The position numbers and the translations under genes were made by a program. Below, in pieces: positions 55,268 through 64,000 of a stretch of DNA of 64,000 bases. This DNA comes from Nothopassalora personata (taxonomy: Eukaryota; Ascomycota; Dothideomycetes; Mycosphaerellales; Mycosphaerellaceae), in contig CM066298.1 of NCBI GenBank assembly GCA_033816765.1, positions 1,612,001 to 1,676,000 on the forward strand, in the 5' to 3' direction. Positions within the stretch are counted from its first letter, which is position 1, and each line of letters begins with the position of its first letter. A model generated the notes under the pieces. The model ran no database searches and was not told where the DNA came from. It saw only the letters and a program-made list of their open reading frames with translations.

Positions 55268-56005
55268 TTACTGGAATATCCACGCATTCTTCGAGACTGT
55301 ATCCAGGCCAATACCCGAGAGCAGGCGCCAACGCCTCACCTCATCCCAGTTGACATACTCCCGTAACAATTCATCGTCTGGCAACACGCTGGGATCGAGC
55401 TCATCCTCGTCATTTCTGAAGAGCCACGTCATAGCGATCATGTGGCGAGCGATTTCCGGTTTGCAGAAAGTCTTCACGACACGCTCAAGCTGATGTCGGG
55501 TAACCTCTGCCATGGTGTTGCCCTCCGCTCTCCAGTCGGCTGCGACGCTTGCATCGGCGAGCATATGGTCGGCCACATACTCGAACAACTCTCTATTGTC
55601 ACCGTTGGTGGACCAAAGATTCTGCAGGGTACCACTGATGGATGTGCTCTTCCTTGTACGAGTGATGTTGACCATGACCTTGAAGCCGAATTGCTCAATG
55701 TGCAGTCTTGTGAGCTCGTTGATGTTGTCGCCAATGTCGACGGGGGAAGTTCTCAACGTCGATTGGATACTGCGTTTGATCAAACAAGCAGCCTGTGGTC
55801 GAAAGGTAGTATTCCTGTAGTATGCCTTTGTAAAGGTCTCTCGTGATTCAAGGGGGACAGTAGATTTTTTCACGTAAAAAGCCATGAAGTCCTTGAGACG
55901 TCTGTGACTGATCGCGGCATCGACCGGTCGCATTGTGGGCGGCAGTAGTCGCTCGGCAATCATGTGGCATATCTGTGTCGGAAAGCTTGTCGAAGCTCTC
56001 ATCAA
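55268..56005 (-). CDS. Hypothetical protein, lineage-specific type (paralogue 1)
   Basis: 245 codons from MMRASTSFPTQICHMIAERL to KNAWIFQ. The start region (FPTQICHMIAERLLPP) resembles the beginning of fungal F-box-like proteins. The rest (KAYYRNTTF, IGDNINELTRLHIEQFGFKV, LFEYVADHMLADA, LERVVKTFCKPEIARHMIAM) has no domain I recognise. These blocks occur in the same order in the protein at 57,387-58,214 (AFYSRSTF, IGDHVGQVSRL, LFEKIAKRMLENA, MEELVKSVCKVLIMHNMI), so the two are probably paralogues. A second minus-strand frame (55,848-56,186, with MDQIAKAMQHSSLSDKKVDE) overlaps the start and may be an upstream exon. No signal peptide or membrane segment. Function unknown. Confidence 0.6.
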   Translation of the reverse strand: MMRASTSFPTQICHMIAERLLPPTMRPVDAAISHRRLKDFMAFYVKKSTVPLESRETFTKAYYRNTTFRPQAACLIKRSIQSTLRTSPVDIGDNINELTRLHIEQFGFKVMVNITRTRKSTSISGTLQNLWSTNGDNRELFEYVADHMLADASVAADWRAEGNTMAEVTRHQLERVVKTFCKPEIARHMIAMTWLFRNDEDELDPSVLPDDELLREYVNWDEVRRWRLLSGIGLDTVSKNAWIFQ

Positions 56006-57386
56006 CCTTCTTGTCCGAGAGAGAAGAGTGTTGCATAGCCTTCGCTATCTGGTCCATGGTGCACCTGCAGGTTCTTCGTTCTGATGGACCAGGAGTCGGA
56101 GTATTGGTGGAGAGTCTGAAATTTATGCAGATAATAGTCGGACTTCGCCTCGGCGCGGTATGATCGAGCAAGGAATGTGCGAACAAGTGGCGGCTATATC
56201 TCGCAAATCATCTGACATGTGATGTCCTCAGCGCGGCAATATCACTCTACTCTTTTGAATTATGCTGCGAACTAGAAGTGGTCTGATTTCGACCGAGTAA
56301 CATGAAGGCGAGGTAATGCTCGGCGCATGCGACTGCGACAGTGTTGTTCACGAGCTGGAACCACGTGCAACGGCACTCAGAACCACGTTTGATCATCTAG
56401 AAGGGAAAGATGGCACCCTCTGTTCACGTCTGCACGATCACATGCTGCAAGACGCCAAGCCACGTTAAAAACTCGATTGCGACGGTTGAGTAGCACGATA
56501 CATAAAAATTGCCTTGAGAGTTCCCTCTCGAGAACCCCTTCTTGGAGATGTCGACACGGGGATAGATCTAGATTCGTGTCTCATGGCGATGTCAAAGATA
56601 GGAGGGAAGTTTTGATCTCGCGCACCAACTCTGCACTTTCGTCGCCATTCGCGCGAGTGTTCGCAGAGACAGCCCAAAATACATGATATCTCGCCGTTTG
56701 GTATGGTCGAACTTCCTACCACGACCCCCCCCCCCCCCCCCCCCCTCCGGCGCCTCTTTCTCCCAGAGTACACATTCTGTATCCATGAATATCTCTCGCT
56801 GGGTCCTCAGCTGCTAGAGGACAGGCTTGTACGACGAAGCGCAGAAAGGGTTTCCATCAGAGCCCCACGTCCGCAGCGTAGATAGCGAGCCTCCGCTTGA
56901 GCCAACGCGAGGCGTTACTTGGATTCGGACCGTAGAAGTAACTCTCCCGACTGCTGGCCTGGTACTTCCTGGGTGATAAGATCTTGAGGCAGACTGGGGA
57001 CGATCGTCTCACTCATCATTCGACTTGGATAGCGGTGCTTTATAGAGTCATTGGTAACATTACGTTCAGAGGCAGATCTGTGAGCCGACATGGCGCTCCC
57101 GCGGCTCGGACAGTGCATACAAGTCGAAGTATCGCGACACGGAGCCCAAATCTTCCATGATGATGACTCCTCCTCCTAGACTTTGGACCAGTGGACGAGA
57201 AAGATCCCATGGTAGATGGTCCGTTCGAATATGCGGTGGCGCGGTGATGACGTGGGCCAGAGCTCGCCGTCCACACCTTGGCCAACAGCTCCCTTATCCC
57301 TACTCGAAGCATCGCGACGCGCGCCATTCAATAGAACCATATTGCCTGTAACGCTCCACACAGTTCAGCAAAATCTTTCAGCCAGA
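56006..57386. other. Intergenic, with a C21 homopolymer
   Basis: No confident gene. 56,725-56,745 is an uninterrupted run of 21 C, which creates artificial Gly/Pro frames on both strands. The frames around 56,915-57,398 overlap each other and show no domain. Confidence 0.55.
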
Positions 57387-58214
57387 TCAATCAAATGACC
57401 ACTCATCTTTAGCATCCTCGGGCAGATTCGTGACAGGGCCTTTCGCGAACTCATACATCTCTCGATTCGATGGCACATACGCCGGTGCCTGGAACAGCTT
57501 CACATCGGTCGTAATCTCCTCGCACCAAATCATATTATGCATGATCAGAACCTTACACACACTCTTCACCAGTTCCTCCATTCGACAGCGAGGACAGCAC
57601 TTCGATGGCACAGCGCCGAAGGTGGATGCTGCGTTCTCCAGCATGCGCTTTGCAATCTTTTCGAAGAGGGCTTGACGGCCAGCGTCCAGGTGGCATTGTC
57701 CGCGGATGCGGCTCGGTGGCGGTTTCAGCTCCAAGTGCACGGTCCTCCGATGGAGCACTCCTGTCATGTGGGCGTGCACAAGAAAGAGGTGGTGTCGAAA
57801 GCGAAGTCTGCTCACCTGCCCTACATGGTCGCCGATCTCGTTCAGCCATTTGTGCAGTCTCTCACGCGCGCTAGTGCCTGGGCTGCCTTGACCACGGCGT
57901 ACAACGGCATAGCTTCTAACGTGAAAGATGAAGGTACTGCGGCTGTAGAAGGCTTTTTCCCAGGCGTGACGTTCTTCCTCACAATCCCAACAGGCCTCCA
58001 CGAGGCAAGAGAAAGACTTTAGACGATCCATCCAGTTACTCAACGACCATCCGTTACGTTCAATCTCCACAGCGACATTGTGATCTGCGCTTTCGGTGAT
58101 TTGGAGCCAGATATGCAGCGGGAGTCGGTGAAGTAAGGACGATGGGGTCTGCTGGTGGTTATGCTGACGACGGGTCTGGTTACGAAGGCTGGAAGCTGGC
58201 GGGAAAACACCCAT
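57387..58214 (-). CDS. Hypothetical protein, lineage-specific type (paralogue 2)
   Basis: 275 codons from MGVFPPASSLRNQ to EDAKDEWSFD. An N-terminal LLHRLPLHIWLQITESADHN segment resembles an F-box-like start (L-LP-.I-..I). Then come CWDCEEERHAWEKAFYSRST, IGDHVGQVSRLRFRHHLFLV, and a Cys-containing stretch CCPRCRMEELVKSVCKVL. Block order matches the protein at 55,268-56,005 on the same strand about 1.4 kb away, suggesting an old tandem duplication. The CCPRC motif could bind metal, but only as a guess. Single exon, no membrane segment. Function unknown. Confidence 0.6.
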   Translation of the reverse strand: MGVFPPASSLRNQTRRQHNHQQTPSSLLHRLPLHIWLQITESADHNVAVEIERNGWSLSNWMDRLKSFSCLVEACWDCEEERHAWEKAFYSRSTFIFHVRSYAVVRRGQGSPGTSARERLHKWLNEIGDHVGQVSRLRFRHHLFLVHAHMTGVLHRRTVHLELKPPPSRIRGQCHLDAGRQALFEKIAKRMLENAASTFGAVPSKCCPRCRMEELVKSVCKVLIMHNMIWCEEITTDVKLFQAPAYVPSNREMYEFAKGPVTNLPEDAKDEWSFD

Positions 58215-58243
58215 TCCCTCCGGCGGAGTGCTGGGAATCGACG

Positions 58244-58675
58244 TTAGTCCATGTGTTTCGCTTCTGACTTAAGGACGTACCTGGCAAGGCCCCAGTGGGT
58301 AAGTCGACGTGCGCAGCGCTCTATGATTGAGCCCCTGCGCCGTTCGATGCAATCCTCCGGCATCGAATTTGGACGGCCTTCAGCCATTGGCGCCTGTAGT
58401 GGTGCGGATCTAAAAAGACCTCTCCTACTCTGTCCAGACGATCGAGTACCGTGGCCCATTGTAGTCTCTGCGGAGAGCTGTAACGTCTTGGAAGCATTCG
58501 AATTCGTAGTCTCGACCAGTGCGTCCGGACTATGCGGTCGTTTTGAGCTTTCTGAAGGCATGTTGGTAGCAGAGTGTTCGAACAAGATCCTGAGAGCACA
58601 CAGGACGGTCAAGGTCAACAGAGCATCCGTCAAAATGTCAAAGATCACCCTAGTCTTGTCCTCAGACGTGCTCAA
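58244..58675 (-). CDS. Possible small membrane protein
   Basis: 143 codons from MSTSEDKTRVIFDILTDALL. Residues 10-32 (VIFDILTDALLTLTVLCALR) form one hydrophobic segment. The rest is polar with Ser- and Arg-rich parts. A plus-strand frame of similar length covers the same bases, so coding is uncertain. No family recognised. Confidence 0.3.
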   Translation of the reverse strand: MSTSEDKTRVIFDILTDALLTLTVLCALRILFEHSATNMPSESSKRPHSPDALVETTNSNASKTLQLSAETTMGHGTRSSGQSRRGLFRSAPLQAPMAEGRPNSMPEDCIERRRGSIIERCARRLTHWGLARYVLKSEAKHMD

Positions 58676-58962
58676 ACCTTTCTAATTGGACCCGTGTTCT
58701 AGGCGCTTCGGCCAGTCCTCAACTAGTCTGGCGTTGGACGAATGATTTAACCACATATCGACTATCTGGGGCAGCGCTGTGCTTGCGCAGCTGAGTGGAA
58801 GATCATCGATTGGAGATGCTGTTGTCCGGTGTTAGCCTTGCAGAACGCATATCCCATCAGGATGAACAGTGAGGTCCTTGACAATGGCTATCTCATGCAC
58901 ATCCTACCTGCAACAAGCGTTCATCAACGTGCGTCATTCGTCCCGTCGCACACAGAATCCTC

Positions 58963-59931
58963 TCATCTGCCCATTTGCGCCAACCGACTTGGATGTATCC
59001 CACTATTCTCCGCCTCGCCCGCTCCCGCATCCACCTGCTCTTCACTCTCATCCTGCTTCGCTTTCTTCTCCTTGCCGCCCGCGCCAGCCTTCTTCTTCTT
59101 CTTCTTCTTCTCCTCCTTGTCTCTCTCCTTCCGCTCCGCCTCCGCCCTCCTTTCTCTCTGCTCCTGCAACCTCTGGTTCTTCACCTTGATCTTCTCCTTG
59201 CGTCCTTGCGTATTACCGCCGCCACCACTCGTCAACTCGACATTAATCCTCCGGGCAGTCTCTTTCTTCTTCTTCTTCTGCCCTCTTCCGCCAGCGCTGT
59301 TCCCACCGAACTCCTCCTCCTGGCTCTTCAGAGCTCCATCGCCTTTCTCGCCTTTCTCGATCGCCTCCGGATCGAACATGGAATGGTGATATAGTTTCAG
59401 ACATGTCTTCATCCGATCGTAGTTTTCAAATTCAAGAAAAGCCCATCCTTTCGAGCGTTTTGTCTGGGGATCGGTCCGGTGGCGGAGGGTGAAGGGTTCG
59501 AGGGATTTGAAGTGGGCGCGGAGAGTGGCGTCGGTGGATTTGTAGGGGAGGTTGCCGACGAAGAGGATGAAACGGGATTTGGTGGGCTTGATCGACTCGG
59601 ACCCATCTCCGTTGGTGGTTGTGGTGGGCGATTTCTTCTTGCGCTTTTTGCGCTGTGATGTGGCTGGTGTGGCCGTTTCCGACTCGGCATCTTCCACGTG
59701 ATCTGCTTTCCGCTTCTTCGGCTTCTTGGCGGGCGCTGCTATCTGTGCTATGGCTGTCTCCTCCTCTGCCGTCTCGCCTGTGGTGGGCTCTGCTTGTTGC
59801 GCTTCATCGTCGGCGACTGAGTCTTCGTGCTTGCGCTTGTTGCCCTTTGACTTCGCTCGTTCGGCGTCGCGGAGTGCTTTCTTCTCCTTGCGCGAGATGG
59901 TGGGCGCTTCTGTCGACATTGTGGCTGGCAA
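58963..59931 (-). CDS. NOP6: Nop6-like RRM protein, small-subunit ribosome biogenesis
   Basis: 322 codons. Starts MPATMSTEAPTISRKEKKAL; the second Met (59,919) is an equally good start. A Lys-rich N-terminal part (KKPKKRKADHVED, QRKKRKKKSP) is followed by one RRM at about 118-200: SRFILFVGNLPYKSTDATLR (RNP2) and SKGWAFLEFENYDR (RNP1). Then comes a highly basic C-terminal helix-forming tail (ERRAEAERKERDKEEKKKKK) ending SGIHPSRLAQMGR. This architecture matches yeast Nop6, a nucleolar RNA-binding protein that helps assemble early 40S precursors. The nine-lysine run comes from a CTT microsatellite. Single exon, intact, ordinary housekeeping gene. Confidence 0.85.
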   Translation of the reverse strand: MPATMSTEAPTISRKEKKALRDAERAKSKGNKRKHEDSVADDEAQQAEPTTGETAEEETAIAQIAAPAKKPKKRKADHVEDAESETATPATSQRKKRKKKSPTTTTNGDGSESIKPTKSRFILFVGNLPYKSTDATLRAHFKSLEPFTLRHRTDPQTKRSKGWAFLEFENYDRMKTCLKLYHHSMFDPEAIEKGEKGDGALKSQEEEFGGNSAGGRGQKKKKKETARRINVELTSGGGGNTQGRKEKIKVKNQRLQEQRERRAEAERKERDKEEKKKKKKKAGAGGKEKKAKQDESEEQVDAGAGEAENSGIHPSRLAQMGR

Positions 59932-60259
59932 GATGTGTGTGGTCGCATAGACGCAAGATCCACGTCCACATCCATCTCGATAAAATTTCTCGGCATTCGG
60001 CTCGCATCTCGGAAAGCGCCTCCACTTCGGGTCATCTCGAAGCGGAAGGTCGATTCACCGAAGCACGACATCTATCATCTGGTCCCGTGCCCAGGATCAG
60101 CTGACGAAGCTTGCCTGCCTTTAGACCGCTTTCTTCCTCATGACTGTCTCTTCACCCCAAGACATCAACATGATAAAGGCGCGCCAACCGCGACCGCCAC
60201 CTCCCGAGCTCCCCAACGATAGCATTGCTTACACTTACACATAGAGATAGACCTTCATC
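59932..60259. promoter_or_regulatory. Shared bidirectional upstream region
   Basis: 328 bp between the divergent starts of the Nop6-like gene and the MFS gene. It must contain both promoters. No TATA box or recognised factor site stands out. Confidence 0.5.
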
Positions 60260-61852
60260 ATGGCTCAAACAGCACATCCAACCAGAACAACGACCGCAGT
60301 CGAGGCCGCAGATGAGTCTACACTACTGCTGGGAGCCCCAGAGTCAGGACCGGTACGGAAAGAAAATGGCCACGCCCATTCTTCGCGCCTCAATGGCAAC
60401 GCCAAGACCGCCGGCCATGAAGCCCAAGAAAAGCCCATGCCATATGTCCAGGTCCTGCTGCTCTGCTATGCGTCTCTCGCAGAACCCGTCGCCTATTTTG
60501 CCATCTTTCCCTTCATCAATGAGTTCATCTCCGTCGCCGGCGGCATCCCAGAGGAGAATGTCGGGTTCTGGTCCGGGATGATTGAATCGCTCTTCAGCCT
60601 GGTCCAGATGGTTCTCATGATCTTCTACGGGCGACTGGCAGATCGACTGGGGCGCAAGCCCGTCTTGGTCTTCTCGTTGGCAGGTGTTAGTCTCGCCACT
60701 GCAATTTTCGGCATGGCGCAGAACTTGGGGCAGATGATTATGTTTAGATGTCTGGCGGGCTTATTCGGAGGCAGTGTGGTTACAATCAGGACGATGTTGA
60801 GTGAGAATACGACAAAAGCTACACAGGGACGGGCGTTCAGCTGGTATATGTTCACGAGGAACCTCGGGATTTTTATCGGGCCTTTGGTTGGTACGTTCGT
60901 CTATTGCTCCATGCAAGATTGGAAGCGCGCTTTTGGCTGAGTATGTTCAACTACAGGTGGTGCCCTCGCTAGCCCAGCAAAGCAATATCCAGGTACGTTC
61001 GGCGGCATTCAATTCTTCCACGATTACCCCTACGCCCTCGCCACTTTCATCGCCGGCATCGTCTGTCTTTCGAGCACTCTTACGACGCTCTTCTGCGTGA
61101 AAGAGACCCTCAACAGATCCGCGCCGGATCCTGCCAAAGCTGAGCGCATGTCCACTTGGGACGTTCTGAAGTCTCCCGGCGTACCGATTGTCCTCTACAT
61201 CTTCGGCCACACCATGCTCCTCGCCTTGGCCTACACCGCAGTCAGCCCGGTCTTCCTCTTCACATCCATTGACAATGGCGGCTTCAGCTTCAGTCCACGA
61301 TACATCTCCTACTTCATGGCCCTCGCCGGCGCCTCCCAAGCCGCCTGGATGCTCCTCGCTTTCCCACCACTGCAACGCCGTCTTGGAACCGGCCCATTAC
61401 TTCGTCTCTGCGCTGCAGTCTGGCCATTGTTAATGGCCTCCTTCCCGCTTGAGAATGAGCTCCTCCGCCACGGCTTCAACACAGCGTTCTGGATCATCAT
61501 GCCCATTGGCCTCGTGATCGGATCCGGAGTCAGCATGGCATTTGCGTGTGTGCAGCTATGTCTCAATGACATTTCGCCAAGCTCGCATGTGCTGGCGACG
61601 GTGAATGCACTGGCACTTACTGTCAACAGTGGTGTCAGAGCTGTTGTGCCGGCAGCTTTCACCAGTCTTTATGCTATTGGTGTCAAGAGTCGGTGGGCGG
61701 ATGGACATGCTATATGGTTCCTGTTGGTGGCGCTTGCGCTGTGGGCTAATGTTGCGGTAAGATTCGTCCCGGAGATCGCGGAAGGGCGGCCGGAGCAGGT
61801 CAAAAAGGCGGATCATGGTGGGGAAGAGGAGGATGACGGGTTGGTGAGATGA
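60260..61852 (+). CDS. MFS transporter
   Basis: Two exons, 60,260-60,890 and 60,957-61,852, giving 508 residues in frame. The 66-bp intron has donor GTACGT and acceptor CTACAG; across it the frame reads IGPLVGGALASPAKQYPG. Hydrophilic N-terminus of about 65 residues, then about 12 membrane segments, starting VQVLLLCYASLAEPVAYFAI. The MFS signature GRLADRLGRKPVLVF lies between segments 2 and 3, FRCLAGLFGGSVVTIRTMLS around segment 4 and RAFSWYMFTRNLGIFIGPLV in segment 5. The central loop (residues about 265-300) is short, and the C-terminus is acidic (GGEEEDDGLVR). The overall type resembles the fungal relatives of plant zinc-induced-facilitator transporters; the substrate is not deducible. Divergent from the Nop6-like gene, with about 330 bp between starts. 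Confidence 0.9.
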
Positions 61853-61955
61853 GCTGGAATCAACGTTGGTGGGCCCTCGCGTGCACGGCTTCTCTATGTA
61901 GAGCGAGTACGCTGTGAGTGCCAGAAACCTTGATGCGAATCCACAACGCCCTTAC
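61853..61955. other. MFS gene 3' flank
   Basis: No feature seen. Confidence 0.4.
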
Positions 61956-62428
61956 CTCGAGTCGATGTGCGAGAATTTGGAGTCCCTTGAGCTCGCCATC
62001 TACTGTAACCCGGAGCTAGCACTACCAGGACCGGCCGCGCGGAGCTAGGAAAGATGATCACGCTAATTACGAAGCTTGAATATCTAAGCTTGGATGTGCA
62101 GGAGGATATTCCGGGGACTAAGAGCCTCTATTGAGCTTGGGCGCCGCTCGACACCTCTTCGGCCATCATACACGGCACTCTTTCATCGCTTAACAGCCTC
62201 AACATTGAAGGCGCCATGATCTTCTGCGACAAGCTGCTCAGCTTCGTGAAGCGTCACAAGGAGCTCAATCTGATCGACCTCGATCTAGTCAACTGTAGTT
62301 TGACTGGCTCCGTCAGCTTGCAACTGCAGCAGCATACAGCAGATGGCGTCGAAGATGGTTTGAGGCGGCTCACTGGTTCGCAAAGGGTCAGGGTAGAGAC
62401 TGGGAATCGAGCTCTGCCTCTCCTATAG
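61956..62428 (+). pseudogene. LRR/F-box-type C-terminal relic
   Basis: Protein-like sequence in two adjoining plus-strand frames. ENLESLELAIYCNPELALPG runs to a TAG at about 62,046. In another frame MITLITKLEYLSLDVQED continues to TGA at about 62,134, then SSLNSLNIEGAMIFCDKLLS and FVKRHKELNLIDLDLVNCSL to a stop at 62,428. The pattern LxxLxIEG....KLLSFVKRH..L..IDL.. is typical of the C-terminal repeats of fungal F-box proteins. One frame change and at least two stops, with no N-terminal F-box nearby, mark it as a relic. Confidence 0.5.
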
Positions 62429-64000
62429 AGTAAAATGCTCATGGGCAATGCGCGGAAGATTCCCGGGGGCTGGGGCTAGGGAGAGCATCTTTTGACGGCC
62501 CAAGATGGAAAGATTTGGTCTTGCGTCGATAGAGCATCGTGGCAGCGATTGATCCTGAAACGAGAGCGGCAGCAGATAGTCATAAAAACACGAAGGACTC
62601 GTGAGGTGTCAACCATCTCAATGGTTTTGCAACATACCGCGAGGCACGTTTCATTTTCGGCGTTGTCGGCGTAGCAGAAATTGTGGTCGGGAAATAAAGC
62701 ATGACCGACGGCCAGTAGTAGCTTGTGCGCAGTAAATGCTACAAACATCGAATCTCGATAAATGAGAGCCCAGGAAGCAATGCTCAACATATGTACTAAC
62801 GGGCCCAGTAGCATTCACTTAACCCAGATGACCACGTGGGCGGTGAAGGTCCGTGCACTGCGTGTCAAGTCACTTTGCCGCAGCGCACTTGACTTGCTAT
62901 GCCCGAACACTGAGTAAAATCTGCAAAAAGACTCATCCCGCATCGTTACCAGCATGGCCTCCCCGACGCTCACATGCAGGCTGACACGCGAGATGCGTTG
63001 GAGCGTTGTCCACCTACTGCCATGACTTCCACCATCTTCAAGTCCACAGGCCCCAACATCAGCCCGGGGAGATCATGCTAGTGAAGATGACGATGTCCCA
63101 GATGATAAGCCTTACCACGCCAGTGATGACAACGACGACACAGCGCTCGACGATAGACTCTCTCCATGCTGTCGCCCTCCTCAAAGCCAGCTTCCATGTA
63201 CTAGAGAAGCAGGCCAATCCCATCGCCATCGTCGTCGCTGATGTGCCGTGTCCTCGTCGCTCTTCCTCTGCCGCGAGTCCTTTCCCAGTGAAAAGTTCTG
63301 TCCAACCCGAATCCCCCTAGCTCTGGCGCAGTTATGGCAGCCCTGGCGGCTAATACTTTTCGGGGTGAGTTCTTCAGACTTCTCCATGATTAGGCCGGGC
63401 CCGTATGGCATATGCCTTGAGCGCTCGACACTTCACGCGCGAGCCGCACCGCACTTTGCTCACGTCTGTTCTCCACGGTCGGAAGCTCGCTCAAGTTGGT
63501 GATGCAACTAATGGATCGCGTCAAGAATCGTGCTAGCGGGCCGTGCATGAAGTTAGGATGGATTGCCACGTTTGAGAGCAGGCAGGCTCATATCGTATCG
63601 GCTCAGCTCAAGAGCGCATTGTGGGTCAGAACGAAAATTTCCCTGATGTACGAGCTATTGTCTGGGCCGCTGCTGAAATAGCGTGCGACTTGTCGAGGGG
63701 GTGTGTTCACGGGGACGTTCTCTCTGTTCAAGGATCTGTCTATCATAGTAGCTGGCATAGGCTACTCGGACATTGTGGATTTCGCCGAGCGACACGATGG
63801 AATGCAATGGGAAGTTTGGAGCTGGATAAATGCACTGTCTTCGACGGGGAGTATCTGAGTCACGAAATTCACGAGCTAGCAGAAATTGCGATGATGAGAC
63901 GGACGGGTCCCTGGGAGGTGAATTTCATGGAAGAGAGCCGTAAGCCGTGGCTGTCCGGGGGCATAATTCGCGAGGTCGTGGTTGCGAGACAAGAGCTTTA
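62429..64000. other. No confident gene
   Basis: Short overlapping frames on both strands. One plus-strand frame near 63,060-63,170 gives acidic sequence (ASEDDDVPDDKPYHASDDND), but no consistent gene model follows. The window ends in undetermined sequence. Confidence 0.45.

Noticed and set aside
56465..56773. Gly/Arg-rich 102-residue protein
   Set aside because: The Gly run is translated from the C21 homopolymer; the remainder has no coding features.
58251..58685. 144-residue plus-strand frame opposite the possible small membrane protein
   Set aside because: No domain; the minus-strand frame has a plausible membrane segment and better start context, and even that is weak.

Overview
The window is nuclear DNA of a filamentous ascomycete (Pezizomycotina; the gene content suggests a Dothideomycete, which is inference). 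Reasons: short GT-AG introns, a fungal hybrid histidine kinase, a Nop6-type RRM protein, relics of HET and F-box/LRR genes, and a large transposon block with the signature of repeat-induced point mutation (RIP: CpA to TpA, so CAG/CAA/TGG codons become TAG/TAA and CpA/TpG almost disappear while CpG stays).

Positions 1 to about 38,741 are one RIP-mutated island of nested LTR retrotransposons; no element keeps an intact gene. From left: the 3' end of a plus-strand Ty3/gypsy chromovirus (1-545); unassigned RIP-mutated sequence (546-2,420); a truncated minus-strand gypsy copy with its 5' LTR (2,421-6,362); an unknown broken reading frame (6,363-6,720); a 263-bp tandem duplication (6,998-7,518); then Ty1/copia elements of one family (7,567-24,699). 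Within these, a full-length minus-strand copia (8,036-15,047, target duplication ATAAC) sits inside a plus-strand copia, and the whole forms a large inverted repeat with almost identical arms of about 4.74 kb (7,567-12,306 and 15,220-19,959). A further plus-strand copia (24,257-36,399) is split in its 3' untranslated part by a complete minus-strand gypsy chromovirus (28,709-35,625, paired LTRs, target duplication CTTAA). That gypsy carries two unexpected antisense items between pol and its 3' LTR: a 161-codon reading frame and a tRNA-like sequence. More copia fragments run to 38,741, where the RIP signature stops abruptly.

Positions 38,742-64,000 are ordinary, gene-bearing, GC-richer DNA. Convincing genes: a GAF / histidine kinase / receiver hybrid sensor kinase (minus, 40,333-44,247, two introns, 1,228 residues), a large disordered coiled-coil protein (plus, 49,156-51,780) whose frame stays open for 64 codons past its TAG, two probably paralogous lineage-specific proteins (minus, 55,268-56,005 and 57,387-58,214), a Nop6-like RRM protein (minus, 58,963-59,931) and an MFS transporter (plus, 60,260-61,852, one intron). 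Between them lie relics (HET-domain start, alcohol dehydrogenase C-terminus, F-box fragment, LRR fragment) and a 524-bp Mutator-like MITE with long terminal inverted repeats and a 10-bp target duplication. The region reads as a transposon island edge followed by accessory, partly decayed sequence that grades into housekeeping genes. No operon-like cooperation among the genes is expected or visible.
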